Positions 25,070 to 38,018 are shown, numbered from the stretch's first letter. The stretch is DNA of 64,000 nt from Notospermus geniculatus (GCA_002633025.1 NMRB01000010.1:677686-741685), one strand, 5' to 3'. The notes: generated by a model from the sequence alone, not told the origin. Numbers and translations: made by a program.

Positions 25070-26002
25070 ACATGTAAAAGTGATGTGCAAACTAGTCACG
25101 TCTTCAAACCTCTTGCAGAATGGTATGTACATGTACATGTAGGATATGCAGCTTTAGGGCCTAGATATATTGTGGCGTGCTATAGGTCACAAATCATTTG
25201 AAAAGGAACTGCTGGAACAACAAAGCGTTAACTCCATCACCAAAGTACCCATCGATGTTCTGGAAAGGTCTATTTTGTTTGCCTATTATTCCAGAGTAAA
25301 TGACCATGTGCGTCTCATGAATTCAGATTAGGGATGTATGCAGTGGAATAATGCGCAACACTATAAAGGCATCAAGGCTGAGGGCCCTGTTTTCCTATCT
25401 CATGGTTTGATTAGCACAATCTAATGACAGACGGGTCGGGGGCAATTTACACGCTTTTCTATGTTTCTGTTAATAACCCATTGATCCGCTCCAAAATTCA
25501 ATTAGGGGTATCGTTCACCCTGATAGACAGCCGGACACAGATTCCGTGGCTGTTATTAGCCACAGTAATTATCATGTGGTGAAGCCAGACCTCACCAAGC
25601 TGAACACAGGACGTGTGGATGTCATCCGTCACCCCTGCATATTAATAGAACTTCATTGGGTATTGATCATGTCACAGTGGTCCAGGCAGTTTTCTAGTTT
25701 ACCTCCGAGCTAGTCTGTTCAGTATTAACAGTGGATGATTTGGACATTACTGTGGAGGAAATAGTTTGAGTGGCCACCCAAGAGAGCATATCCACGTCAC
25801 CATGCTTGATTACCAAGCAGATCTGAGGCCATAAACGAGGGGGTGTGTTCATTTTTCTTTCGAAACTTTTTTTTGCAACTCGCATGGCTCCTCATGCTGA
25901 CACCTCTAACAGAATAGAAAAATGGCTGCAGAAAAAACAAATAAGAACCAACTGTGCAGTGGTATTGACAACAATTTTTTTGAGATCATTTATCAAATAC
26001 TT

Positions 26003-26632
26003 TTCTGCTCTAGAAGTAAGGAGACACTTCTTCAGAAGTATCTAGAGAATGCGGCAACATTGGCAACATGACCAATTAGTGAGACACCCCCAAAGCACTT
26101 GACGTTCCAGAAAAACTCAGACAAAGGATATGATGTATATGATTTCCCCATCGAGTAAACCATATTTCATTGGAAAACAATGAACAAAACACTTCATAAC
26201 CCAGCAGCTTGAAACATAAAGTGCTGTTGATATCCAAGTTGAAATATTACTTTCGCAATTTATTGTACACAAGATAAGTGAGTCTGACTCGTGGAAATAT
26301 CAAATAATAATATTTCATTTGGTCTAATATATATGTAATGAAAAGCTATTGTCCTACCCCTTTATTTTTTCTCATAATTTACATCTAGAGAGCAGTGGTG
26401 TATTTATTACATTTTTCTCAATAGATTGCTGCCGAAGGGAATGCATCATGGAAAGGGAAGCTGCAGAAGTTCACCTTTTCATCCTTTGAATCTATCTTCA
26501 AGCATGTTTGCCACACGTTCTTACATGACGTATATGTACAGCTTCCAACTCCAATTATGGCCATCAGTGGGCTCCTCCAGAAGTCGAGGTTCGCCCTTGC
26601 AATGACTCGACAGTCAAATCTTTACTATTGGT
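26003..26632. other. No supported gene
   Basis: Nothing recognisable. Confidence 0.5.
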
Positions 26633-27266
26633 GAGCTGCCCTTCAGGCATTCTACCACTAAAATCATCACACTTTAGCATTGTTCAATTTTGTCCCCGCT
26701 TTTTCGCCCATTTCCTCGCACTTAATCTATTGACTATTGAGGCACATTCAAAGCATTTGGGGTCAAAGCGTGTCCCGAATAAAGAAATTTGAGTTATTTC
26801 AACAGCTTCGACCTTTTTGTACGATTTTTTTAGAAGTATTCGAGGTTATTTTTTGAGGACGCTTTCTGATTGGTCATATTGAATCACATGATCTCAGCGG
26901 CACACTAATCGTCAGTGAAAAATGACCGCCATTCTTTTCATCACTCGAGAAGTTCGACGCGCTGTGATACCATAACTAACCCTTCCTCAGGTAAGGTACC
27001 ATACTTCAACTCATCCTTTTATGTGTAACAACAGTTTCCATACCTTATTGATAAATAAGATCATTCAAATACCGGGCATTCCAGATTGGTGTGTACACTC
27101 GCGAGCACTGGGTAGATCGGTGTACATCGATCATGTGTGTATGTATGAACTAGTCACCACAATATAAACATCGCGTGCCACTTTATGCAAGCCTGGTTCC
27201 TCTGGCCATTGATGGTGGCGCTGACTGATATTCACAAATTCCTCGGCCCAACACTACCAGCGAACC
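26633..27266 (+). repeat. Dispersed promoter-like repeat, copy 1 (interrupted)
   Basis: 26633-26905 and 27203-27266 match, at roughly 75-85% by eye, the reverse complement of 57193-57540. Shared landmarks are GTGTCCCGAATAAAGAAA, CTGATTGGTCATATTGAATC followed by ACATGATCTCAGC, and GATGGTGGCGCTG. 26906-27202 is extra in this copy. The shared part contains an inverted CCAAT box and a TCACATGA E-box, so it may be an LTR- or transposon-borne promoter. Confidence 0.7.
26906..26996 (+). promoter_or_regulatory. Possible non-coding first exon with splice donor
   Basis: Directly downstream of the CCAAT/E-box module, CpG-containing sequence (TTCGACGCGCTG) runs into CCTTCCTCAG|GTAAGG (donor at 26991). 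The arrangement resembles a promoter plus short 5' exon on the plus strand. No coding continuation was identified. Confidence 0.2.
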
Positions 27267-29487
27267 GTTTCAAGGTGACTGCACCTTCGTAAGTGTGCTG
27301 AAAAAGCCTCCCGTCCCTTAATATGTGCCGAGTGAGTTATTACATTGCGGCTGCAACCCACGCTAAGAGCTAAGTCAATTGTAAGCCAAGATAGCCAAGA
27401 GTCTTGGCAAGCAGACACTAAAATGACTTGGTCAGATGATACTTCAAATGGGCAGTCCTACGAGGTTTCTCCTCCATGTCGTAAGCCTCTGAGAGGATTT
27501 TATGGCATTCCTTAGCAGTGCTGGCCGTAAGAGCCATGACTGCTCCATTGAGAACGAAGTCATCTGACCATTATTGATGATCATTGATTTCCAACGCCAC
27601 AGGGAATGAGTTGAGATAAAATAATAGAAATATTGTGAGGCTGGTGAAGTTACAAATATGAAAGAGAAATTTGAGATCAACTCTACACGAAATGTCATAA
27701 ACTATTCCGGTTCCCCAGTGTCTGCGATCTGTTTCATCGGTGGTGGCTTCGTCGTGACCCACTAGTGACTTCCCAAACCAATCATCATGCACGCATCTCA
27801 TCTGTCATGTTCCCACAAAACATTCTTGATTGCTATTGGTACAAGCATGATTACCAACCCAATCAGACAAAGACATCGCGGATAACTCTATTTACCAACT
27901 GACATAAGGACACAACACATACTAATGTGATTTGTTCAAGTTGCAAAGAACCTTGCGTGGGGAGAAACCAGGCTGGCTTCCTTGTAAGGTTTGAGGAGAA
28001 ATTCCAAAGCATTGATGTCAGTTTGTCATTGTGGGCGTTAATTCTGTGAGAAAGATCAATATGAGGCTGTTGCTCCGACCATTTATAAGCTAGTCATCAA
28101 TAATACGATTATAGCTGTGAGAAGATGCTTTTCAAACAAACACTCAGAACATGCATAAAAGAGTAACACTTTGTGTGTGATAAACAAAAGATTAACAAGT
28201 CTCACTGTAATCAAGAAATTCAAGTCAGATTCTGTTACACGTATTTCTGTCAAACAAAACAAACAGCCATTGACGTCATTAACACACAAACACGTATCTT
28301 CATTAATGAGGCTCATTTTCGATGATAAGCTGTCAGCTGTGTCAATTTTTTAACAGTTAATATCGCCTCGATGATGCTCCTTAACACAACAACCAGCAAA
28401 TTATTCTGTTGAGTGTTTAGCTATTGGCACTTTGCAGTGTTTGTTCTCTTCTATACTTTCGTATGTTCATGTATGTGTAATAATCAATGTGTGCAACGAT
28501 GTCATGAATGTTGAACCATTGTTTTACCATACAAACTAGAAGTCTCTTACTGTAAAACTGTAATTTGCAACAACAAAGAATTACATTAAGCCCCATATGA
28601 ATACTTCCCCTTAAACCACAGTCAGCACTGACCGACCCTTCCCAACCATTCACCAAGTGAACCTGAGTAGCAAGTAAGAACTGAGCCGAAGAAGGTGACC
28701 TTCAGAAACCAGCTTACCATTGTTGTGTTTGCACTACCAAGAGAAAGCAACATTGTTGACTGCATCCACACAACAACAATTGCCCTCTTTGTCGATTGCT
28801 CTGACATCAATTGGCTTCTCATATAACACAGCCAGCCGGAGCAACGAAATGAAAACAAGATCAGCCATAAAAGGATTCACTGGGCCTCCTTCATCCCTTG
28901 AGCAATAATTTGAACATATTGACGTGATCTTTGGGGAACTCGATGGAAAAGGAAAAGTCGGACTCCGAGATGCGTGCTGAGAATTTTAGGAAATGAATCA
29001 AACCCTTAGAGAAACATACATTAATTTTCGTTTGACTGTTCAGGGACTATGATCGCGACACCTGAGTGGGGCGCCACTTTCTCTACATTACTTCAAACCT
29101 CTCTGGAATGTGTACCCCACATTTTTCTTCAGTAAGATTTTGTATCCTCAGTCGGATCATTCATTTCTTGTGCCAGATTTCAAGTTTTATAAACCACCTC
29201 GTATATTATGACATCGTTTTAGACAAAAAGCAGTGTTTCTAGTTAGTTTCAGGTTTCCATTTTGAAAACTTATATCCTAGTTGCTATGATTTAGATGTCA
29301 TTCCAAATGTTTTCCTTGAAATTAATCGGAGGTCATATGGTGGAGCAGGGCCGCTTGTTTGATGATATCCCCCTCTCGGAAGCAGCAACAACAATGGGAT
29401 GTCATATTTCATGATCAGGATCATCCCGGCAAAGATTAATAGCCAGAACAACTGGAAACTTCAGGTAATAATATGACATTTAATTGC
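27267..29487. other. No supported gene (2.2 kb)
   Basis: Short frames only (up to 84 codons on minus at 27444-27698). No repeats recognised. Confidence 0.5.
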
Positions 29488-29760
29488 GTTACCAAGCAAC
29501 AAGTGGCAGATTTATTTGCCCAATGGGCCAATATATTAATATATTCATAAAGCAAGGTTTGGCTAGATGATTTCCTGCTCCTAGATTTGTGTACATTTCG
29601 TGAGCTATCATCATCACTGCCTTAATTAGATGATCATCGTTCATCACCGATATGGGATGAGAGAAGCGTAATAATCCGATTAAATACAGCATTCATGGCA
29701 TCAATTCGGCACTTTGCTTTCCGACAATAATTTTAATAATAACGACGAAGTCATTTGAAC
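29488..29760. promoter_or_regulatory. Cluster of transcription-factor-like motifs
   Basis: GTTACCAAGCAAC (29488-29500) fits the RFX X-box half-site arrangement. Within 200 bp there are TTAATTAG, TAATCC, ATTA and several TAAT cores (29622-29760), as expected for homeodomain-rich enhancers. Short motifs occur by chance, so this is only suggestive. Confidence 0.2.
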
Positions 29761-32140
29761 ATCGCTTTCCACTGTAATCATGCAGTCTTAAAGCGCTTCA
29801 CATCATTAGCCCAGTGGTCTCCAGAAGCGGCCCAAATCAGCACATCACTTGATCCTTTTAGACCATTATTTTGAGAATACGAAGTGGCGCCCTCTTGGTA
29901 GCAAGTCTGGCGTTCAACCACACCACCACAGCAGGTACAGGTTCTCTGATATTACAAGTGGTAAGTGCTCTTGCAGGTAGGCAAATCGAACAGAACCAGT
30001 TTCGAAATTTTAAGTACATGTAGTGAATGGGCTGGCCCTTGAGTCCTCCAAAAAGAAATCTGGAGTGATGTGTTAAAACTTCACATCAGCTTATCCTCGT
30101 GTGAATTCTAGTCATAAATACATGAAACGTATGTTGTAAAGTGCTCATGGGTGGAGAGCCAACGTACCTACGGGTTTGTCGCAAAGTTAATTTTTGGTTT
30201 TTGAAAATATATTGGAAAAATCGTGAGCAAAAATAGTACATGTTCATGTTATACAATGATGTACATCAGGAAGTGTAGAATCATTGCAAAAAGAGTTGGC
30301 CAAGTTGGGAGTTCGTTTTAGTTGCTTAATGCAGGAGAATCTATACAACAATACTGAGAGATGCAATTACCTTAATTGATATGATGTGGAAAGTAATGTT
30401 ACAATCTACAAAGTGTATTTCGCCATTGCTGTCGGTGATGCTATAGATTTGATGGTGGTGTACATGCCAGGAAAAACACTCTCTTCACAACTCTTGAGTA
30501 ATGACATCCTGATGTTTGGACCTTAAAAGCTTTCTTCAAGATATGTGGTTAACACTTTAGGTCCACGAGGTATAAAAATATTTCATATCATTTTCAAAAT
30601 GTTTCAACAACATCCCATAGATTCACTGATATTACCGATAAAAACTGTTCTGTCTATTGGTACGAAGAGTAAAATCCAGCCATAATGTAATCTTACAACA
30701 CAAAAGAAGAAACACTCACCATATCAGACTGACGTAAATTGGACCCAGGGAGACTTCACGTCAAGCAATTATCCAGTGCAACTGTTTCGATCCCAAGAAT
30801 GTTTTCATCCATATAACTAAATCGAAAGCATCCTGGATGAAACGTTTCCGAATAATGAACCATCCAGCAGGCCATTATTTTATTCTAAACGTGTCTGAAG
30901 AGCATTGCACAGTATAAACTACCGCCCTGGAGATCATCCAGACAGATGACTTAATGGACCTGGGTTGAATCGAAGTTCCTTAAAACCACTTTATATCAAC
31001 GAGTACACTCAAAGCACCTGTGACCAAAATAAAGATCAACTTGTTGAAGAGTAGTTTATTCAAATCATCAATTTCTTCATCGTTTGGTTCTTAAAGGAAG
31101 AGTCTGCTGAGTTAAACCTAAAACTCCTTCAATTGCATTTCCATGTTCTTCACAGTAAGCTATCAGACGAACTGGGGGCAACTTATCCATCATCACATTG
31201 CTGAATGTAAAATGAGACAGGATTTCACTCCTCTGCATCGAAGCTACCAAACAGCACGACAAAATCTCCTTAACTACATCACACGATATCAAATAGATTA
31301 CGAGAACGAGTAGAACTGATTATATTCTACTTTAAAAGAGTACTCCATCAAAGTGACGCCAGTTTACAGAATCACACACTAACTGCACAATGGTGTTGGT
31401 GAAATCCATGTTGCACGATCAACAGTAGCATTTGCCTGTACATGTATGTTTGAGACACTCCAAGGGTTCCGCGATATTCCTGTTGATAACCACAGATAAT
31501 CTGATGACTGCTACCTCATCAGATCCTCCGACAGTGCTTGACGCCTAAAGCTAGCCAAAGTGACATGAAATTGGTCGAAGTCGACGTTGAATTCTTGCAA
31601 GTTGTTTTAAGTCAGCTAGAGTACCTGTACTTTCGTGTATGTTGATAAGAGTGCATGTACATTGTGAATGCAGTCAACATCAATTTCAGGCAAATGCAGT
31701 TTTTTTCCAAAGAAGGAATATCCACTTTCTGCACTCGGTCGCTATATCGAGAAAATATGATCCAGCTAACATGCATGTCCAAACGATACTTCTGAACACA
31801 TCTACAAGTTGACAGCAATAGCTACATCCTTTGAAAAGATGAAACTCACGCGAGTTACTGCCTTGTTCATGCGATCAACAACCACTGAATAAAAGCAGCA
31901 TCACAGAAAGATAGTACTTTGGCATATAATACACTTGTTCTTTACATGAGTTATGAAAGGTCAACACACGCGATTATATAATTGGTAAAAAATTGCTTCC
32001 TCGTTTTTCCAATACAGCATAAATCAGCCTACAAGTAGTTCTTGTTGTCACTTGAAACCTGTACTGTCGGCCTGACCCGGCCATTCAGCATAGCTAATTT
32101 GACAGCAGAGGGGCATCATTTCTTCGTATTTATCTAAGTT
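29761..32140. other. No supported gene (2.4 kb)
   Basis: Nothing recognisable. One CTCF-like core (AGAGGGCGC on minus, about 29887-29895) was noted. Confidence 0.5.
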
Positions 32141-32940
32141 GTATATTGTGTTTCAGCGGGGAGTTAGGATCGTCAAGTTGTTGCAGGGAACGAATAGATA
32201 GGATAAGGAGGATTGATGCTGGGTATATGCAGTTTGCGAAGGAGGGACTGTTACATTGCGTTGGAAAAGCCAGGGATGGGTGTGAGAAGGCAGATTCTCG
32301 TCTCCTCAACCCCGTCGACTTCAACACAAAGAACGAAAATCTGTGGTTAGTCAATCTAAAAAAGGTTGACAATGACGAAGATTGATGCTGGTCGCGGGAG
32401 AGCAGGATGGGATCACAGCAAAGACCTTCATTGCAAGTTTAATGGCACGGAATGAAATGACAAAGAAGAAAACCTCTGTTGGGCCAACGAGCATAAAGGC
32501 AAGGGCAACAGCAAAGACGACCTTCCTTACGAGTCAGACAGTACAGAGGGTGATGGAGTGCTTCATTGGGTACAGGAGAGTGCCGAACGCAAACAGATAG
32601 CAAAGAAGGCTACTGGCGAAACAGGCTGGGATGAAGCCAGTGAGAGCACAGACAAGCAAAGCTTAGATGAAGAGATCAGTGATGGTGGTGGTGAAGAAGT
32701 ACTTCGTTGTTCTGGACAGTGGAAACTGGTGACAGTAAAGAGGACTGCAGGAGAAACAAGGCAGGATTGAAACTGGTGATAGGCATTGAACACGACGTGG
32801 GAGAATTTTTGTGGGCAGTCGGGAGATGCAAGCCAGGAGCCAATATGGACAGTTGGAAGACGGGTTGGAAGAGATGGACATCGCAAGCTCACATGAATGG
32901 AAGAAGAAGAAACATGGCTCAAGTTAGTCTGATGAATTGA
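32141..32940 (+). other. Purine-rich block with serial overlapping frames
   Basis: The plus strand is rich in A/G. It carries four successive overlapping plus-strand frames (32146-32385, 32382-32600, 32558-32770, 32707-32940; 70-79 codons each). A possible splice acceptor (TTGTGTTTCAG, to 32156) precedes the first. No domain is recognised. The frames may just reflect the purine bias, which depletes stop codons, or a decayed gene broken by frameshifts. Confidence 0.2.
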
Positions 32941-34358
32941 TAGTTTGGAAAAGAGAGCTAAACATAACTGGAGGAAGATCTCGCAGAATGGATTTTCTCC
33001 CAGGGCTCATACTTCACATTGTATCTCAGATGCCCAATGTCCCACTCTGAAGATTATCTTTGATGAGCAATTCAATATTCTACAACTGATGTTGGATTAG
33101 CCCCATTCAGTTCCATAATGCACGTACATTGTAAGATGAGAATGTTGAACACAGCGGCGTACTATTCTTTTCCATTAAAACAAGTCATCTGGAGGACGAC
33201 AGTCTACCACTTCTGATGAGAGAGCAACGTCATTGAATACTTCTAAATCGTTACCAGTACAGTTGTTGTTGTTGTTGTTGAGCTTCACAGAGAGCGGGCA
33301 ACGTTGGGAGAAGTCCAAAGGCTCTCCATGTGGACTCAGTTTCAAATTTGTCAAAACCACCACTCCAAATGCTGGCGCTGAACTGAACTGTGTGTATAGC
33401 TAACCAATATTTCTGCCAGACAACTGCTCGATTGACCTACCCCGGATCCCTTCCATTTAGTATAACTCCTATGGATAATATTGAAGCAATGTACATGTAG
33501 CTCCAACATCTGAGAGAAAGTCCTAATGAAGACCTCCAATCATAATAGAATCGTGGAGACTAATGATAAATCTATAATGTTTATAATATGTGATGCCGAC
33601 CTAATGGCAAAAAGAGTTCTCTTCTTTCAATCAGTATGTTTCAGAACGTAAAGGTCAGGCTAGAGTCTTTGTGACCAGAGTATCTAACAAACAGCCAATC
33701 TCGTTACGAGGTAGTTTACAGCATCTCGATTCCCAAGAAGCCAATAACAGTTCTCACACTGCAATGAGAAGTTCTTACGTCAGTATCGAAATCCTCCTGT
33801 GACTAATCCACGACATTCCTCATTTGAAAATGGCATCGAGTAGAACTCACGTACAGTTTTATGCGAAACAGCTTAGAGCCATAGAAATCCTTCAAATCAT
33901 CCAGAACAATGATACAGTTTTGAGAGCAACATACTGAATTATAAGAAGCACCAGAAAGCGAAATGTGTGTAGCTACTCCAAACATCTCCAAATCATTGAA
34001 TACGGAGAGAACTGACCAGGAAACCACATATCACTTCTTACAGCAACACCGTGATGCCTTGCATGCCAATAACAATCTAACAAACCCTGTCTATCCCTTC
34101 TATAAGAAGTTTATGGCTAGTTAATGGTAGGCTTGTCTATCAGCCTCACACACCTTCACCGCTATAACTCAACCATGAATCCCCATCACACCAGTGATCA
34201 CATGCATCAAAGTCATTCTACACGGATGGTTGCATGGGGCTTGGAGACGTGGGAAGAAAAATACATTACCTTGTAAATCCTCTTGCGATAGTAAGTTTTT
34301 TGATCGGTTTTTCCAAGCTTCAAAATACCTAGAGAGCATTTTATTTTATTCATTGTTG
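32941..34358. other. No supported gene (1.4 kb)
   Basis: Only a short (GTT)5-type microsatellite near 33261-33278; otherwise unremarkable. Confidence 0.5.
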
Positions 34359-34668
34359 GAAGTGGGATGTGAAGTTACCGTCTTTTGGTAATGTCTTTTG
34401 CCTACTTCACTCACATTTGTTTTGAAGTGGGGTGTGCAGTTCACCATCTTTTGGTAGTGTCCTTTGCCTATACTCCATTCTTACATTTGGTTTGAAGTTC
34501 GTGGGATGTGAACATCTTCTGGTAATTGCTGGTGTTCATAAAAGTTAGCAAATGCTTTTACTTAAGATTTGCACAGCGAGGACCATGTGCTACAAAAATT
34601 TAAGTAAGCATTTGCTAGTTTTTATGAATATCAGCCAATGTCTTCTGCCTTCTCCATTCACATCAGTC
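34359..34668. repeat. Minisatellite, 65-70-bp unit, third unit split by a MITE
   Basis: Units start GAAGTGGGATGTGAAGTT at 34359, 34424 and 34494 and include CTTTTGGTAATGTCTTTTGCC. The third unit is interrupted after GGTAAT by a fold-back element (34527-34636) and resumes with AATGTCTTCTGCC. Confidence 0.8.
34527..34636. mobile_element. 110-bp MITE with AAT target duplication
   Basis: Inverted ends TGCTGGTGTTCATAAAAG and the complement of TTTTTATGAATATCAGCC continue through GCAAATGCTT ... AAGCATTTGC and a central loop. AAT flanks both sides (34524-34526, 34637-34639), and the uninterrupted neighbouring units give the empty site GGTAATGTC. A 3-bp duplication and GGC-like ends resemble PIF/Harbinger-derived MITEs; that assignment is inference. 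Confidence 0.85.
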
Positions 34669-37600
34669 TTTCTCTAACAATACGAAGGGAGGACTTCTTT
34701 ACATTATGACCTCTTGTTCCCAAAGATACATACGGTATCCCCAGTAGGCACTCTCGTTTTACACTGGAATAGCACTTTACTTGGCAGGAGGAGTGCCATA
34801 GGCCAGAAAGGGTTCATTCTGTGATATTCATCAAAAGAAATTCAGAGCTGTCTTTCTAAAAATTGGTTGTGAAAGAGGAACCATTAAAATGTTTCCCATG
34901 TCAACCCAGGTCGAACATGATCTAATTGGAAAATCACCGCTCGATTACCTCGACCACATTAAAACGATTCTGAACTCAAACGCAGCAAAAGCTTCAAAAG
35001 ATATCACCACTTTGACCAACGTTCAACTCAGCATCCAGTATTCATACCTCGTTATTAATAGGAACGGATCGGCATAGGGAAAAAACGTTGTGATTATTGC
35101 TAACGGCAAGTGTAATTACTGGCTACATGAATTATTAGCCAAATTCATGATGTAACGTGCCACTACTTGAGTGTAGCTTCAAGTGCTTAGACAGAAAAAG
35201 TCGCTGATCAGCACAGTTCTGCCTTTTGGCGCTGACAGAGAGGCATGCCTGCTAAAGGCTGGGCTTCTATTTGAATGTATCTACGTTTTTAATGATTTCG
35301 CTATTGCAGCCACATTCATTCGCTGGCTTTTAGAATAATCGTTTCAAACTCACATGACTTCAACCTTCTTGGAACTCAAAAGCACAGTGCTGAGCGTAGA
35401 CGGAAACACAACATCATGTCTCATTTTTTTTCTTTTTTCCCACGAAAAAGTTCCTTACAAAATCTGATTACAGACAGGAAAAAAATCACTGTTTTCTTCT
35501 ACATCTACGTGAACCTTGTGCAAAGGGTGAAAAATATCTTGAGTCTGCTTATTGTCAGAGTCTATTAGTACCTTCACAGCATTCTTGATATTGCCTACCA
35601 AAAAAACCTTCGTCTCCTGCAAGATCTGACACTGCCTCCGAGGAGGGAAGATGAGGACCGTCATTGTAAATTGCAAATGACAACCACGACTAAATGATGC
35701 CACAAAGAAAATGCAAGCTGACATAAATAACCTTTTAAATTTCCCACGGGAATTTAATTTAACAAAATAATAGAACGTGACTTTCACTGAGGCCTGCTGC
35801 ATTTTTGTCACCGTGCACCAGAACGTTCTTTCTTATAAAGCATTCAGTTTAAAATGTTGAAATCCTAGCTTTCTGGTTTAACAGCGTTCTTTCTTAGTTC
35901 TATTTCAAAATATCGGAATTTCATATTGGAAAAGTAACATGAGAATTTCTTTGATGGACTAAGGTCTTCATACGTACATATCACCTATCAACTACCGGGA
36001 TGCTATGAATATCATCTCCGCAAAGAAACGACGATACAAGCGTATCGTTTATCATGGCCAAATGAAGGATGACACAATCTATAGAGCAATGCATACTGCC
36101 AAAACCACAGCAGTGGTAAACATCCGCTGCGGCAATGACACTCCAACACCAATTCTATGAATACTCTAGTAACGAGGGAGAAAGAAAAGAGCACACTTCT
36201 CTGAAACTCCAGCCCAAAATTATTGATGGGCTCAACGTACAGTGTCTCGTTTCTACTTCTGTGAGGAGCGCAGTGGGCTTCGGTTTCTACTCAATGCATA
36301 TTTCATTAAGTCCAACGGCTTTCCTTTGTCCTGGATCCACCCTCGAAAATGTTGGCCAAGAATACTTGAGGCAAAATGATGACAGGTTTTTGCCTTGTGT
36401 GGTTACATCTGCTTTGTCCATTCATCGACCAGTCCCAACCTACAGGTCATGTACGCCATCCAAACATCAGCTGAGGCTTTCAATGGTGGAAAAAAGTATG
36501 AATCGGAATGATTTTTGAGAAAAGTTTGCATAACTTTATGAGTGTTCATGGAGTGCTCTAGCGCAAGGGAAGTGTTCCAACACAGAATTCATTGGCACTG
36601 TTGGGCAGAGCCGTGCATTCTTCAAATTCAAAACAACATGTCAACACTGGAATAAAAAAAATATGGTGCCAATATAAACTGCTTGTAAAATAAATGATTC
36701 ATGGACGGTACAAAAGTACCTCGACTGATATTTCCGAAGTGTCATTTACAGCACTCACTGCCTTAGTTTCTTTTTAGCTTTTGACAGTTTACTTAAAAGG
36801 AAACGTGTAACACAATCATACAAGTGGTCTATGTTGGTCCTGTCTATGGTATTTCCCCATGAAGCTATCAAACTAAAAAAACATTACAAGCTTCTCCTTA
36901 TATAACATATAATGTGGGCGGATATGTATCGGGAAGCTGTTTGCTAGAAAAACAGTATGGCAATATCTCGATGGTGCACGAGCACAATGATATCAGTATC
37001 ATTATATCACCTGTTTTCGTCAGTTTTTATCGTATTATTGTGATGGAATGGAAATGGATTATGTCTGTATCTATTCGTCCACAGGCAAGATTGGTCAGAG
37101 AAGCAAACAACACGCAGAACAGATGAATATACCGTACTTTCAATCTAACAGGTCGCTGGTTATAATTTTCAGATTGAGCCCACGTATGTAAAATTATGCA
37201 AAATGCATTGTATTGTTCGACCAATGGCATGCCTTTTCATCACGTCCTGCTTGCTGTCGTCATTTTCACATTTGTTATTAGTTTGTGCTTCAGCATGAAA
37301 GACTGACTTATTACCTCAGTAAATCCTTTTTAATCTCCATACAATGGGCACACCGCAATCGGGCCAAGTGTGCGGACGCCTTTATACATGTGTCAAGCTG
37401 CTTGACGCAAGGGCCCAACGCGCCGCGTAGCGGCCAACAGCGAAGCTAGCCAAAGACTTGTCACGGGTCAATCAATAGAACTGGACTCATAGGAAATATG
37501 CACCTAATGTCCAGATGGAATATACCGGACGGCTGGTTCACGTTTTTAGTGACTGTGAACGTAGATGGGTACATTATGTAGCGATACGCTGACAGATTTG

Positions 37601-37740
37601 CTGGGGACTTGCTCTGTGGATGTTGTAAAATGCGATTTTTGGAAGATTATTCTGATTTGCAACGTCATTTTTAATTAACATAAAAATATGTTGAGTAGCT
37701 GGGATATGTTTATAAACATTTATTGAGCAGCCACCGTCAT
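34669..37740. other. No supported gene (3.1 kb)
   Basis: Frames of 118-127 codons (35455-35811 minus; 36135-36518 plus) lack recognisable domains. A CpG-rich spot lies near 37410-37440. No repeats recognised. Confidence 0.5.
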
Positions 37741-37745
37741 GACGT

Positions 37746-37817
37746 GGCCGGCTGGCGCATCGGTAGAGCGTCCGGCTCCTAATCCGGGGCGCCGGGTTCG
37801 ATCCTTGCGATGGGAAT
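37746..37817 (+). repeat. tRNA-like sequence (SINE head or tRNA pseudogene)
   Basis: An A-box (TGGCGCATCGGTAGAGCG, 37753-37770) and a perfect B-box (GGTTCGATCC, 37795-37804) are tRNA-spaced, with an anticodon-like loop CTCCTAA (CCT, Arg). The anticodon stem has a mismatch and the acceptor and T stems do not pair, so it is not a working tRNA. A T-rich tract follows. Confidence 0.65.
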
Positions 37818-37955
37818 TTTATTTTTTTCACGTGTCAGTTTCTCTGTTTATTTTTTTGGCTGAAAACGTTTTGTCGCAGGATGAATATCTCCCCAGCCCT
37901 TCCATTTCCCTACAAATCTGCATTTGCTAATAAATACTTATAACCACAGATCCCT
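37818..37955. other. Short unannotated stretch
   Basis: T-rich, probably the tail or body of the tRNA-like repeat upstream. Confidence 0.4.
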
Positions 37956-38018
37956 GTCAGCTGCCCTGCATTCAGAGAGACTTTTCACTAAAGTCTCTCT
38001 GAATGCAGGGCAGCTGAC
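37956..38018. repeat. Perfect 29-bp-arm hairpin, 5-nt loop
   Basis: GTCAGCTGCCCTGCATTCAG followed by AGAGACTTT is repeated as its exact reverse complement after TCACT. No mismatch in 29 bp implies a very recent inverted duplication or a maintained structure (small-RNA precursor). Confidence 0.85.

Larger units (their letters stand above)
22739..26002. repeat. ~3.3-kb segmental tandem duplication, copy B
   Basis: Second copy of 19781-22738. It is longer because of extra minisatellite units (about 22920-23150) and a 147-bp tRNA-derived SINE insertion (24913-25059). The right end is at ATCAAATACTT, after which unique sequence (TTCTGCTC) follows. Confidence 0.92.

Noticed and set aside
37746-37817. 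Functional tRNA-Arg(CCT)
   Set aside because: Boxes A and B are good but acceptor, anticodon and T stems do not pair; scored as tRNA-like repeat.
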